DNA from: Photorhabdus thracensis
Lineage (GTDB): Bacteria; Pseudomonadota; Gammaproteobacteria; Enterobacterales; Enterobacteriaceae
Direction: 5' to 3'
Length of the DNA stretch: 64,000 nt
Assembly: GCF_001010285.1 (NCBI RefSeq)
Contig: NZ_CP011104.1
Span: 4,092,001 to 4,156,000 of the forward strand
Notes under the pieces: generated by a model
What the model was told of the DNA's origin: nothing
The model's database searches: none
The model's input: the letters and a program-made list of their open reading frames with translations, nothing else
Part shown: positions 9,148 to 17,800 of the stretch, one piece after another
Layout: each line of letters opens with the position of its first letter
Numbering within the stretch: the stretch's first letter is position 1
Program-made: the position numbers and the translations under genes

Positions 9148-10125
9148 ATGGCTAATTTGCTGGAAACCCCACAGTGGTCAGAGGGAGTGTATCAAATAGA
9201 AACCTCAGATCCCGTGTTAGGCGGGCCTGATGGTATTTCCAATCGGCAGGCTAAACAGTTGGTCAACCGCACAAGTTATCTTAAACAGAAACTAGAACAA
9301 AATGGGAATGAGTTGAGGGAACATTCTGAGGTGCAAGATCCGCATACTCAGTATGCACCGAAAGCCAGTCCCATTTTCACAGGAACGCCAATCGCCCCCA
9401 CACCTGCTAAAAACGTTAATAATACTCAGATTGCAACAACAGCATTTGTGCAATCACTGACGAATACGGCGAATCAAAGTGCTGTAGCTGCAAATAACAA
9501 CGCTAATAGCCGAGTACCGTCCATTCGTAAAGTGAATGGAAAAGCGTTGTCATCTGATATTTCATTGAATGCCGGAGATGTGGGAAGTTATGCTAAATCT
9601 GAGAGCGATAATACTTTCTTGCGCATTTCTAGCGATAAAACCGCAACCGTTGGTAGTTTATTGATTGATAGTAAAACTCCTTTTCCTGAGCTACGTTTCA
9701 AATCGAAAGATGGGTATGTGGTAGGAATTAATAGTTCGGAAGGAAAATTGTTACATATTTATTCTAACGATCCGAGCAATCAGCGACGTTATAATATATT
9801 AACACCTGAGCGAAGCGGTACACTCGCATTACAAAATGCAGCTATAAAATCTGAAAATGGCTGGTGGCAATGCGGGGATACGGGAATAATGATTCAATGG
9901 GTTAAAGTTGCATCAAACCAACAGTCATGGGTAAAAGTCAATTATCCAATTTCTTTTAAAAATCAGTTTATTGGATATGTCGCAAGCATGTCGAGTATAA
10001 ATACATCAACAGGTCACACATTAGTACGTAATGCAACATTATCGACGTTTGAATATCAGGCTGGCACTCCCAACAACAATGAAAATCCAGGTAAAGTTGT
10101 TCATATATTATTTTGGGGGGTATAA
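9148..10125 (+). CDS. Phage tail fibre protein
   Basis: A 325-residue protein (MANLLETPQWSEGVYQIETS). The N-terminus contains the fibre motif VLGGPDGISNRQAKQLVNRT seen in P2-like fibres. A tail fibre repeat follows, with SPIFTGTPIAPTPA and TQIATTAFVQSL. The C-terminal third resembles a receptor-binding head domain (WWQCGDTGIMIQW). It is shorter than P2 gpH (about 670 residues), so it is either a compact fibre or internally deleted. It sits directly before its assembly gene. Confidence 0.85.
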   Translation: MANLLETPQWSEGVYQIETSDPVLGGPDGISNRQAKQLVNRTSYLKQKLEQNGNELREHSEVQDPHTQYAPKASPIFTGTPIAPTPAKNVNNTQIATTAFVQSLTNTANQSAVAANNNANSRVPSIRKVNGKALSSDISLNAGDVGSYAKSESDNTFLRISSDKTATVGSLLIDSKTPFPELRFKSKDGYVVGINSSEGKLLHIYSNDPSNQRRYNILTPERSGTLALQNAAIKSENGWWQCGDTGIMIQWVKVASNQQSWVKVNYPISFKNQFIGYVASMSSINTSTGHTLVRNATLSTFEYQAGTPNNNENPGKVVHILFWGV

Positions 10126-10578
10126 ATGGTTTATTTCTCCAGAAAAGAAGGCGCTTTTTATAGTGAAGCCCATGAAGAATGCGTTGAAATAACAGCAGAG
10201 AAACACAATGAATTACTAACAGGGCAGTCACACGGTTTGTCTATTGTCAGTAATAAAGAGGGTTATCCAGTGCTTACTGAACGCGCTCCGTCCGTTTATC
10301 ATAAATACGATGGTGAAAAGTGGATAATATCAGAAAGCGGTGTGATAAAACTTAGGCAGGAACAGCAGCAACAAGCAGAACATAAGAAACAGCAACTTAT
10401 GTTCACTGTAAGTAAACAGATAGCTCCGTTACAAGATGCTGTAGATTTGGGGATGGAGAGTGATGAGGAAAATTCTCGGTTGACCGCTTTGAAAAAATAT
10501 AGGGTATTGCTCAACCGTGTTGATGCTAACTTAGCGCCAGATATTTATTGGCCCGAAAAACCCAGAATTACGGAATAA
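10126..10578 (+). CDS. Tail fibre assembly protein (gpG-like)
   Basis: A 150-residue protein starting on the base after the fibre stop. The order YFSRKEGAFYSEAHEE, then a Gln/Lys-rich helix, then LTALKKYRVLLNRVDAN and a terminal IYWPEKP is the standard layout of tail fibre assembly chaperones. It should assist trimer folding of the adjacent fibre. No invertase gene or alternative fibre ends are seen downstream. Confidence 0.88.
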   Translation: MVYFSRKEGAFYSEAHEECVEITAEKHNELLTGQSHGLSIVSNKEGYPVLTERAPSVYHKYDGEKWIISESGVIKLRQEQQQQAEHKKQQLMFTVSKQIAPLQDAVDLGMESDEENSRLTALKKYRVLLNRVDANLAPDIYWPEKPRITE

Positions 10579-10637
10579 GGGATCAATGGCCCTATTCTTA
10601 TTTCTGATACTGTAACCAATTCCGTATAGTTATGGAC

Positions 10638-10727
10638 TATACCCGTTATTTTTCAAGTTGCTTCTTTGTTGGCTGCACTCGCTCACTCCCTTGCCGTCGC
10701 GATGCATCTTGAAATCTTTAGGGTATA
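10638..10727. repeat. 90-bp palindromic intergenic repeat
   Basis: The left end TATACCCGTTATTTTTCAAG (extending to 10661) and the complement of the right end TATACCCTAAAGATTTCAAG (10704-10727) form terminal inverted repeats around a GC-richer centre (GGCTGCACTCGCTCACTCCC). I recall similar elements scattered in Photorhabdus and Xenorhabdus genomes, but I cannot count copies here. It has no coding capacity and looks like a MITE or a transcript-processing repeat. Confidence 0.65.
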
Positions 10728-10840
10728 TATCAGGGATGATTCCAAAACAGTATAAGATGTACGTGGATGGTATCCACTTGTAGATCATGGGATTACAAGT
10801 GGAAGCGATTAGCATAATGAGCGTTTAGGCCATTTCAGAG

Positions 10841-11188
10841 TTAAAGGTGGCGTAACTGAGTTTCTTTATTGGCTTTCTGATACAGAGTAAACAACATCGG
10901 CAATAGTGAGCTGATAGCAGCTAGACAATGGCCTAACTGACAAAGACTTTCTGGGGTGAATTCTACCACGTCATTAGCGGCAAAAGTAACAAGAGTATCT
11001 CCCAGAAAATGTAACCCATGACAGAGCCCAGCACTGTTAGCTTCGCAGGCTTCTTCCAGTAGTTCAATATCTTGTTCACTCATAACCGCCGTATCCAGTA
11101 CTGACACAACATTCGCCATGTCGGAATAGAAGATATCACAGTAGTTCTTAATGTCCGCAGTATTCTTAATATTCTTAGTATTAAGCAT
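10841..11188 (-). CDS. Hypothetical phage/island protein, 115 aa
   Basis: An acidic, mostly helical protein with a run of conserved-looking residues (EQDIELLEEACEANSAGLCH, LCQLGHCLAAISSLL). I do not recognise the family. Its start overlaps the stop of the Icd-like gene by eight bases, so the two are translationally coupled. It is likely a prophage regulatory or moron gene. Confidence 0.6.
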   Translation of the reverse strand: MLNTKNIKNTADIKNYCDIFYSDMANVVSVLDTAVMSEQDIELLEEACEANSAGLCHGLHFLGDTLVTFAANDVVEFTPESLCQLGHCLAAISSLLPMLFTLYQKANKETQLRHL

Positions 11189-11387
11189 GGTTCAGTTCCC
11201 CCAGTGGCTTGCATGAGGCAAATACAAAAGGAAAGCCTGCTAGCAGAGTACAAGCTTCTATTTCCGTAGTAGCTAATATTGAAATCATGCGTAATGGGGG
11301 AAGTTTGATTATCAGTCGGTTAGAACGGGCGTTAATAAATATATAGGGCTTTGAATGTGCGCGTATGTTACTATTAGCGTTAGCCAT
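11181..11387 (-). CDS. Icd-like / Ash-like small phage protein
   Basis: A 68-residue protein. Its C-terminal half, LPPLRMISILATTEIEACTL then LAGFPFVFASCKPLGE, follows the pattern LRM-x-x-x-A-x-(T/S)-E-x-x-A-x-x-L...FVxxFAxxxP of the host-cell-division-inhibitor (Icd-like, P4 Ash) family of prophage proteins. The start is supported by GGAG nine bases upstream. A long hairpin (11418-11448) lies in its leader. The 5' half of this gene is duplicated at 12489-12602, where it is dead. Confidence 0.6.
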   Translation of the reverse strand: MANANSNIRAHSKPYIFINARSNRLIIKLPPLRMISILATTEIEACTLLAGFPFVFASCKPLGELNHA

Positions 11388-11417
11388 AGCATTAGCTCCA
11401 ATAATGTTGTGGTCAGA

Positions 11418-11448
11418 AGCCCGGTTAGTGGTGAGACACTACCGGGCT
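11418..11448 (-). promoter_or_regulatory. Leader hairpin upstream of the Icd-like gene
   Basis: The arms AGCCCGGTTAGTG (11418-11430) and CACTACCGGGCT (11437-11448) pair with a single bulged base around a 6-base loop. It lies 30 bases upstream of the Icd-like start on the minus strand. It could act as an attenuator or translational control element. In the second repeat unit the lower stem is mutated, in step with the dead gene there. Confidence 0.55.
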
Positions 11449-11472
11449 CCGTTGTTTTTGAAACCCTTTGAA

Positions 11473-11488
11473 TATACACTGGTGTATA
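11473..11488. promoter_or_regulatory. Candidate operator palindrome, copy 1
   Basis: TATACAC-TG-GTGTATA is a near-perfect palindrome between the divergent Icd-like and ribbon-helix-helix genes. A second palindrome, GGTATATACC (11507-11516), abuts the start of the latter. Arc-family repressors commonly bind such sites in their own promoter, so autoregulation is a reasonable inference. Both sites recur in copy 2. Confidence 0.5.
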
Positions 11489-11523
11489 CAGTAACATTAA
11501 ATCATGGGGTATATACCTTGTCA

Positions 11524-11688
11524 ATGCCAAATAAAAGATCTCCTCAATTTCCGATGAGATTAACAGAGGAATTTCGTCTCCAGCTTGAAGCGGAAATGAA
11601 GAAAGATGGTGATACGTCTTTGGCTACATGGATAAAACGAATTTTGCGTAAAGAGCTGCTGGCACGTGGTATTGAACCGAAAGGTTGA
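11524..11688 (+). CDS. Small ribbon-helix-helix (Arc-like) DNA-binding protein, copy 1
   Basis: 54 residues from ATG 11524 (a TTG at 11518 is in frame). The sequence SPQFPMRLTEEFRLQLEAEM followed by TSLATWIKRILRKELL has the beta-strand/helix/helix form of Arc/MetJ-type repressors, with FPMRL as the DNA-contacting strand. The open frame extends upstream to 11365, but that stretch is the regulatory region. It converges on the toxin-antitoxin genes, with a shared terminator between. Confidence 0.7.
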   Translation: MPNKRSPQFPMRLTEEFRLQLEAEMKKDGDTSLATWIKRILRKELLARGIEPKG

Positions 11689-11704
11689 ATCATTTTGAAA
11701 TACC

Positions 11705-11731
11705 AAGAGGCACCCATTCTAAGTGCCTCTT
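11705..11731. terminator. Bidirectional terminator, copy 1
   Basis: AAGAGGCAC (11705-11713), 9-base loop, GTGCCTCTT (11723-11731), followed by TATTTTAAAT. It separates the convergent ribbon-helix-helix and antitoxin genes. Confidence 0.75.
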
Positions 11732-11767
11732 ATTTTAAATTATCCTAATAACTTTAATATGCGCGTC

Positions 11768-12106
11768 TTAACCTACCGTAATCTGAACAGGTTTCCCTAT
11801 ACGGGTTAACATACTAACCAATGCGTCAATGGTGAATTTATTTACTTTTTTATTCACAACATCAGATACTCTTGGACGAGAAATGTGCAACACTGTTGCT
11901 ACCTCAGTTTGTTTTATTTTTTTATCTACAATCCATAGGGTAATTTCTCCTATTAACCGTTCTTTGATTTGCCGTGTGTTTTCTATTTCTCGTAAAGAGA
12001 TTGCATGAAGTTGCTGAGCCTCTTGCTCGGTAAAACCTAATTCAGAAAATATATTATGTCCGGCTGGAGTTGCCCTACGAATTTCAGTGTCAATTTTAGT
12101 GGTCAT
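11768..12106 (-). CDS. HigA-type antitoxin, XRE HTH protein, copy 1
   Basis: 112 residues. The helix-turn-helix is QTEVATVLHISRPRVSDVVN, followed by KVNKFTIDALVSMLTRIGKP, the ending usual for the HTH_37/XRE antitoxins paired with Gp49-type toxins. It overlaps the toxin stop by ATGA, so the pair is coupled with toxin first, as in higBA. It should neutralise the toxin and repress the operon. Confidence 0.85.
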   Translation of the reverse strand: MTTKIDTEIRRATPAGHNIFSELGFTEQEAQQLHAISLREIENTRQIKERLIGEITLWIVDKKIKQTEVATVLHISRPRVSDVVNKKVNKFTIDALVSMLTRIGKPVQITVG

Positions 12107-12462
12107 TTGATATTTCTCCGCTGCTGGATAACTGCGTTGTATCGTACTTTAGCGATATCCTTATCATGTTTATTCGTTTGTTGAGTTTTTTTCTGAAAAC
12201 TATGTAATACGTAAATAGCTTCATCAAATTTAGTAACATACATAATGCGATAAATACCTGTACTGTCTCTTAGCCGTATTTCTTTTACGCCAGAACCGAT
12301 GTCAGAAAAGGGTTTCCAGTCTTCAGGATCTATTCCACGCTGTATTCTGTGAAGCTGATAGCCTGCGTCTTTACGTGTGTCTATAGGAAAGGCTAATAAG
12401 TCTTCATGAGAAGAACCAATCCAAGCAATTTCTTTCTCTGTACTGCTCCTAATTTTCGTCAT
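12103..12462 (-). CDS. HigB/RelE-superfamily toxin (phage Gp49-like), copy 1
   Basis: 119 residues. The core KEIRLRDSTGIYRIMYVTKF and YVLHSFQKKTQQTNKHD is the Gp49/HigB pattern. The family cleaves mRNA at the ribosome. The C-terminal AKVRYNAVIQQRR helix is also typical. The gene is intact and adjacent to its antitoxin. The homologous gene in repeat copy 2 is destroyed. Confidence 0.85.
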   Translation of the reverse strand: MTKIRSSTEKEIAWIGSSHEDLLAFPIDTRKDAGYQLHRIQRGIDPEDWKPFSDIGSGVKEIRLRDSTGIYRIMYVTKFDEAIYVLHSFQKKTQQTNKHDKDIAKVRYNAVIQQRRNIK

Positions 12463-12488
12463 AGTTTTCCTTCCTTATTTAATTGTAT

Positions 12489-12602
12489 GCAATGTTGAAA
12501 TCATGTATAATGGGCGAAGTTCAATTATCAATCGATAAGAAAGGACGTTATAAATGTATAGCGTTTTGAATGCGTGCGTATGTTACTATTAGCGTTAGCC
12601 AT
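12489..12602 (-). pseudogene. Icd-like gene fragment, copy 2
   Basis: The reading MANANSNIRTHSKRYTFI starts at 12602 with the same GGAG site as copy 1. A missing base then shifts the frame to a stop after about 24 codons. Only the part inside the duplicated unit is present, because the unit boundary falls inside the gene. Confidence 0.65.
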
Positions 12603-12687
12603 AGCATTAGCTCCAATAATGTTGTGGTTAGAAACCCGATTAGTGGTGAGACACTACCAAGCTCCGTTGTTTTTGAAACTCTTTGAA

Positions 12688-12703
12688 TATACACTGGTAT
12701 ATA
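12688..12703. promoter_or_regulatory. Candidate operator palindrome, copy 2
   Basis: TATACACTGGTATATA differs from copy 1 at one base of the right arm (G to A). The second palindrome GGTATATACC is fully kept at 12723-12732. Both lie directly upstream of the second ribbon-helix-helix gene. Confidence 0.45.
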
Positions 12704-12732
12704 CAGTAGCATTAAACCATAGGGTATATACC

Positions 12733-12903
12733 TTGTCAATACAAAATAAAAGATCTCCTCAATTTCCTATGAGGTTAACAGAGGAATTTCGTCTCCAGCT
12801 TGAAGCAGAAATGAAGAAAGATGGTGATACGTCTTTAGCAACATGGATAAAACGAATTTTGCGCAAAGAGCTGCTAGCACGTGGTATTGAACCGAAAGGT
12901 TGA
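12733..12903 (+). CDS. Small ribbon-helix-helix (Arc-like) DNA-binding protein, copy 2
   Basis: 56 residues if started at TTG 12733 (LSIQNKRSPQFPMRL). The ATG used in copy 1 has become ATA here, so expression depends on the TTG. The body is identical to copy 1 from RSPQFPMRL onward, including the recognition strand and both helices, which suggests selection on the protein. It converges on the orphan antitoxin. Confidence 0.6.
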   Translation: MSIQNKRSPQFPMRLTEEFRLQLEAEMKKDGDTSLATWIKRILRKELLARGIEPKG

Positions 12904-12919
12904 ATCATTTTGAAATACC

Positions 12920-12944
12920 AAGAGGCACCCATTCTAAGTGCCTC
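12920..12944. terminator. Bidirectional terminator, copy 2
   Basis: GAGGCAC ... GTGCCTC with the same 9-base loop as copy 1. One outer pair is lost. Confidence 0.65.
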
Positions 12945-12971
12945 CTATTTTAAATTGTTAATATATGTGCT

Positions 12972-13310
12972 TTAACCCACCGTAATCTGAACAGGTTTCC
13001 CTATACGGATTAACATATTAACCAATGCGTCAATGGTGAATTTATTTACTTTTTTATTCACAACGTCAGATACTCTTGGACGAGAAATGTGTAACACCTC
13101 TGCTACTTCAGCTTGTTTCATTTTTTCATCCACAATCCATAAAGTAATTTCTTCCATTAACCGTTCTTTAATTTGCAGTGTATTTTCTATTTCTTGTAAA
13201 GAGGTTGTATGAAGCTGCTGAGCCTCTTGCTCAGTAAAACCTAATTCAGAAAATATATTATGTCCGGCTGGAGTTACCCTACGAATTTCAGTGTCAATTT
13301 TAGTGGTCAT
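12972..13310 (-). CDS. HigA-type antitoxin, XRE HTH protein, copy 2 (orphan)
   Basis: 112 residues, the same length as copy 1, with HTH QAEVAEVLHISRPRVSDVVN and the same C-terminal block KVNKFTIDALVNMLIRIGKP. No frame damage is seen, although its partner toxin is dead. An intact orphan antitoxin could still protect the cell from the copy 1 toxin or act as a repressor of both promoters. Confidence 0.8.
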   Translation of the reverse strand: MTTKIDTEIRRVTPAGHNIFSELGFTEQEAQQLHTTSLQEIENTLQIKERLMEEITLWIVDEKMKQAEVAEVLHISRPRVSDVVNKKVNKFTIDALVNMLIRIGKPVQITVG

Positions 13311-13669
13311 TTAATATTTCCCCGATGCTGGATAACTGCGTTGTATCGCACTTTAGCGATATCCTTGTCCTGCTTATCTGTTTGTTTAGTTTTCTTCTGA
13401 AAACTATGTAATACGTAAAATAGCTTCATCAAATTTAACAGCATACATAATGCGATAAATACCTGTACTGTCTCTTAGCCGCATTTCTTTTACATCAGAA
13501 CCGATGCCAAAAAAGGTTTCCAGTCTTCAGGATCTATTCCATACTGTATTCTATGAAACTGATAGCTTGCGTCTTTACGTGCGATCTGTAAGGAAAGGCT
13601 AACAAATCTTCACAAGAAGGGCCAATACAGACAATTTCTTTCTCTAGTACCGCTCCTGATTTTTATTAT
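13307..13669 (-). pseudogene. HigB-like toxin, copy 2, inactivated
   Basis: Aligned with the copy 1 toxin, the start ATG is ATA (complement of TAT at 13667-13669). Insertions or deletions shift the frame near 13580-13590 (Leu-Ala-Phe-Pro region), near 13508 (lost base before the conserved Gly) and near 13421 (extra T in the YVLH region). No substantial frame remains. Confidence 0.75.
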
Positions 13670-13697
13670 AGCTTCCTTCCTTATTTGATTGTATAAA

Positions 13698-14294
13698 ATT
13701 TTATACCACCGCGAACAAAATTGCAAATGAAGAATTGAAGGAATTTGAAGCCTAGCGAGGAGAAAATGTGCGATAAGTATGTTTCAGGCCACTGACAAGC
13801 CTCTCTATTTCAAACGAAGCCCTATGTTGCCCAAGCCATACGCAGGCACTATAAATGGTTTATGTCACAACAGCATGAAAGAACCGCGTGTCTAAGGCAA
13901 AGGCTGATCCAATCCAAGCATTGCAAGAGTGCTCAACCAAATACTGGCGAATGAAGAGCCCAAAGTTGTTATTAATCTACGGTTTCTGACATGGAGAAGC
14001 TTGGTCGCGATTTGAAACTGTCTTCTCTCAAACATTATGTTGAGGCGACTGGCAGTAAGTTGTGTCTCGATATCGAGTTGCCCTACAAGTACGTATTACA
14101 GATTCAAAGGAAAAATGGGTAATATTGGATAAACTACAGTCATATCTATGACGGTTAGTTATGTAAAAACTTTTCAATAGATGAAACGCAATTACCGCTT
14201 CATTTATTGCGCGAGTGAGGGAAATTTATCGTGCGCGGCATCAGCCGAGAGGGAAGACAATAAAAAGGAATAAAAAGAGAAACCAACAGCAATA
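13698..14294. other. Degenerate stretch without an intact gene
   Basis: About 600 bases with stops in all frames. It shows coding-like fragments, the clearest being an antitoxin C-terminus at 13991-14122. The rest I cannot assign. It sits between the toxin-antitoxin duplication and the collapsed efflux gene and looks like a recombination and decay zone. Confidence 0.5.
13991..14122 (+). pseudogene. C-terminal fragment of an XRE-type antitoxin
   Basis: The 43-codon frame contains LSSLKHYVEATGSKLCLDIE, which fits the pattern L-S-(S/T)-L-x-x-Y-(V/I)-E-A-x-G-G-x-L of the C-terminal beta-element of many XRE antitoxins. Gly of the usual GG is Ser. The HTH part that should precede it is not readable, so this is a remnant. 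Confidence 0.45.
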
Positions 14295-14822
14295 TCAAAT
14301 AACGGCAAGCCGTATACCAATCTCCCGTCTACGTTCTCTGACACTGATCAGAATGGTATTCATGACACTGACACCGGCAACAAAGAGTGTTACTGATGAA
14401 ATTGCCAACAGGAAAAGGTTAATTTGTGATTGCATTTCATTCAGGGTTTGCCCTGGATCAACATGGATTGCGGTCACTACGCCGGCAATAGGCGAATAGA
14501 TTTGGGTATAACTGAGGCTGACTTCTTCATTACGCAAAATATGTTCATTTTGCCTGATATCAGCTTTAAGGCTTTCAATTCTTGCCTGACTTTTCTTCAC
14601 GCCGAAAGTGGCCTCATCCAGCAATTGCTGGCGGGTTGGTTGTATAACACCGGCAGCGCCTACTATCGTGATAACATCGCCCAGCGTTCCGGTGATGATT
14701 TGTTCTGTTATGATCGCAGGCGTTTCTTTACGGTTGAATTTGTTATAAATCACGGCAAGAAAAACGATCATGATGATAGTGATAATTGCCCATTTCTTTT
14801 TTTTAACCAGCACAATCAGCAT
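14295..14822 (-). pseudogene. Collapsed MacA-MacB efflux fusion (two internal deletions)
   Basis: An open frame of 175 codons. Residues 1-65 are a membrane-fusion-protein start, with one TM segment and the GVIQP beta strand. A jump leads into the MacA hairpin end (KKSQARIESLKADIRQNEHI, then SLSYTQIYSPIAGVVTAI, then PGQTLN). A second jump leads to MacB, with a TM segment and VSVMNTILISVRERRREIGI, followed by a stop. The ATPase, most of the hairpin, the barrel domains and the MacB C-terminus are missing. Intact MacAB pumps export peptides, and this one is next to an NRPS. The frame stayed open across both deletions, but the product cannot work as a pump. Confidence 0.75.
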
Positions 14823-14837
14823 CCATTTTAGTTGTTG

Positions 14838-17800
14838 TTATCGTTCCGTATTGCCAGGTATTAAGTTATGCTCAACGCCCATGCAATCTAATAAATCAAG
14901 CAAAAACAGCCCCATGTCGCTGATGATATCTTCAGAGAAAATATCATCGTCATAGAGCCACTCCAGACCCATCCCAGTTGGTGAATTTACCAGTTCGAGC
15001 GCGATATCCCCTTTAGGTTTGAGTCCCTTGATTTTCTCTTTTGTGCAATGGGTTTCACCAAGATATAAACCGGTGGAGAATCCTATTTGAGAAGAGAAGT
15101 AATAAGCGATTTCCGGTAACTGTATGCTGTGGTGGTGGTGAAGGTGTTGTTTCAGATACGCCAGCGAGATATTTGAATGGGCATTTGCATCCATCAGGAA
15201 ATCACGGACATACTTGGATACGTTAATTAATGAGGTTTCCGCAGTAACATAAGGCAGTAGCAACGTTGTAGCAAAGCTGCCAACACCATCGAATGGCACA
15301 GGAGGAACACGGTTGGCACAAGGGATACCTAGGATCAATTCGTCTTTATTGAGTAATGATCTGATGGTCATCAGAAATGCCCCAATCACGATCTGTTCCA
15401 GAGTCACCGAGTGTTTCTTTTGCACGCAGGACAGCGTGGTAATTAATTGAAGAGACAACGGCATTGAGTAGCGTCGGCCACGAACCCGAAGATTAGCCCC
15501 TGATGTAATATCTCGCTGTCCGGCAACAGAAAGTACGTTGAGCAATTTTTCTGTCCAAAAATTTAATGTTTGGTCCGACATGCGCGGATTAATTACAGTA
15601 ACTCTTGTTTCTACAGTTGCTGCAATTTTCGGTGTATTATCCGTATAAGATGAGGATAATTGTTGCAATATATAAGCAATCGACATTCCATCACAAAATG
15701 CATGATGGAAATTTAACAAAAGGTAATGCTTATGCTCTGCTATTTTCAGCAACTTAAAACATACCGGTGGATTGTCCTGCAATGACATCGGCTTGAATGC
15801 CATATCATTTAAGATTTTGCGCAATGAAATCTCAATATTGATGCCAGTAGCATGAGTCAGATCGATATATTCGAAGGGCAGGTTTTCTTCGGTTGCAGAT
15901 GAGTGGGTTAAAGAGAATTGCCCATCCGTCATGGTGACTCTTTGGCGGAGAGCAGGGAAACATTGCATGGTATACAGCAAAGCGGAGCGTAATTTCTTTA
16001 AATCGATATCACCGGCCAGATGATAATATAACGGGATATTATGGGCACCTGAATGATTAGAAATAGTATCAATTATCCAATAATACTGGTCGTGCTGTTC
16101 TGTCAGGCAGGTGCTATTTTTATGGGTTAGAACGGGCATTTGCCCCTGTTGAATGACAGATTGCAATAAATAACCCAATCTGGGGGAGTGGTAGAAATCT
16201 TCCAGGCGGATAGAGCAATCAAAACATTGCTGGATCTTATTAATGAGCAATAATGCTTTAAGCGAAGTACCGCCTGCGTCAAAGAAATTCGTATCTTCAT
16301 CAACAACGCCATCGCTATCGCCAAAGACCTCGCGCCATAATGTAAAAAATATTTCGCGTTTTTCCCCTTTAATCTGTGAAACATTATCTTCTTTATTCAA
16401 CTCTGTCACAGAGGTGGAATCGTTGGATAATGGTGATTCGACAATAAAAGGCACCTGTAATTTTGGATAGCATCCACGCAGGAATGAGACGATTTCATGA
16501 CGTGCAATTGAATATGAGTCATGAGGGATAAATATATTGATATACTGATATCCGGTTTCATTCTCTTTTATCGTTAAATGAATTTCGTCAATATGAGTTG
16601 CCGCTGTAAGTATTTTCTGCATTTCCTCAAGATCGACACGTTTTCCATCAATTTTATGCTTTTTGTCCAGCCGACCGACGAAATTTAAATTTCCTTGGGC
16701 ATCGTAAAACCCACGGTCTCCCGTTAAATAATAGATTTCTCCATCGTTCAACTGTAAGAATTTGTGCGAGGTTGACTGATTGTCGTTAATATATCCGGCA
16801 CATATAGAGTCCCCACGAATACATATTTCTCCACTGCTGCCGCTAATGATATTATCAGTTCCATATTCCCGAATGACAATAGAACTATTTTCCAGTGCTT
16901 TACCAATAATATTACCGGGTTGGAACTCATCATCTATTTTGTGACAGCTTGCCACAACACAACATTCTGTTGGGCCATAAGAGTTAATCAGAGAAATTCC
17001 GCATCCTACTTTTTCCAACCAATGATGGATGGCTTTATCCATTGCTAGATCGCCACCGATAATTGTCATTCTGATGGTCGGTGATAATTCTTTAATGGCC
17101 GCGTGCAGGAAAAAGACAATTTGGTGCCAATAATTCGTAGGAAAGTTAACGACAGTTACCGATTGTGCATGGCAAAATGAAAACAGTGAATCAAGCTCAA
17201 CGATCATGTGATCACTGGCAATTGCCAGTGTAGCTCCCCGATAAAAACAGCCAAATACTTCCTCAATATAAGCATCGAAAACCGGGGTACTGAAATTAAG
17301 AATAACGTCATCTTGTTGAATACCATACCGATCTGTCATAGCGGCTAAATAAGCATAAAGCCCCTTGAAAGTTATCGGTACCGCTTTTGGTACTCCGGTG
17401 GTGCCTGATGTAAAAAAGATATAGGCTTCATCCTCTTTGGTCGCCGGGCATTTTATGTCATTTCCCGGAGATATCTCGGAAGGAAATGTGTTTATATCTT
17501 CAATAAAGAAAACATGCGTATTATTAATATCATTCACTTTCTCATGATGGTGACGAGAAGTTATTAATAAAGCGATATCCAGCCCATGCAATATATTGCT
17601 GATTTCTTCTCGTCCGAATGTCATGTTGATTGGAATAAAGCATAATCCCGCCGTATGGATTGCTAATATAGACAATAAGGATTCCATTCCTCTGGGTAAT
17701 AACACGGCTATTCTTCGGTTTTTTAGTGGGCAGGATAATAGCAGTTGGCTGAAAGTTAATAATTTACTGTAAAGCTCATGGTAATTAAAGAAATATGCAG

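Larger units (their letters stand above)
11274..12488. repeat. Tandem duplication unit 1 (about 1.2 kb)
   Basis: The unit carries the 5' half of the Icd-like gene, the two-palindrome control region, the ribbon-helix-helix gene, the terminator, antitoxin and toxin. It repeats directly as 12489-13697. The left edge is set by ATTGAAATCATG (11278) matching GTTGAAATCATG (12494), and the right edge by CCTTCCTTATTTAATTGTAT matching CCTTCCTTATTTGATTGTAT. Boundaries are approximate to a few bases. Confidence 0.8.
12489..13697. repeat. Tandem duplication unit 2 (about 1.2 kb)
   Basis: A direct copy of 11274-12488. The ribbon-helix-helix gene and antitoxin are well kept. The Icd-like 5' fragment has a one-base loss and a stop. 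The toxin has lost its start and carries several frameshifts. The number of differences shows that the duplication is not recent. Confidence 0.8.

Noticed and set aside
14430..14831. 133-codon plus-strand frame over the MacA-MacB remnant
   Set aside because: It is the complement of readable MacA/MacB sequence. The minus-strand frame carries the family motifs.
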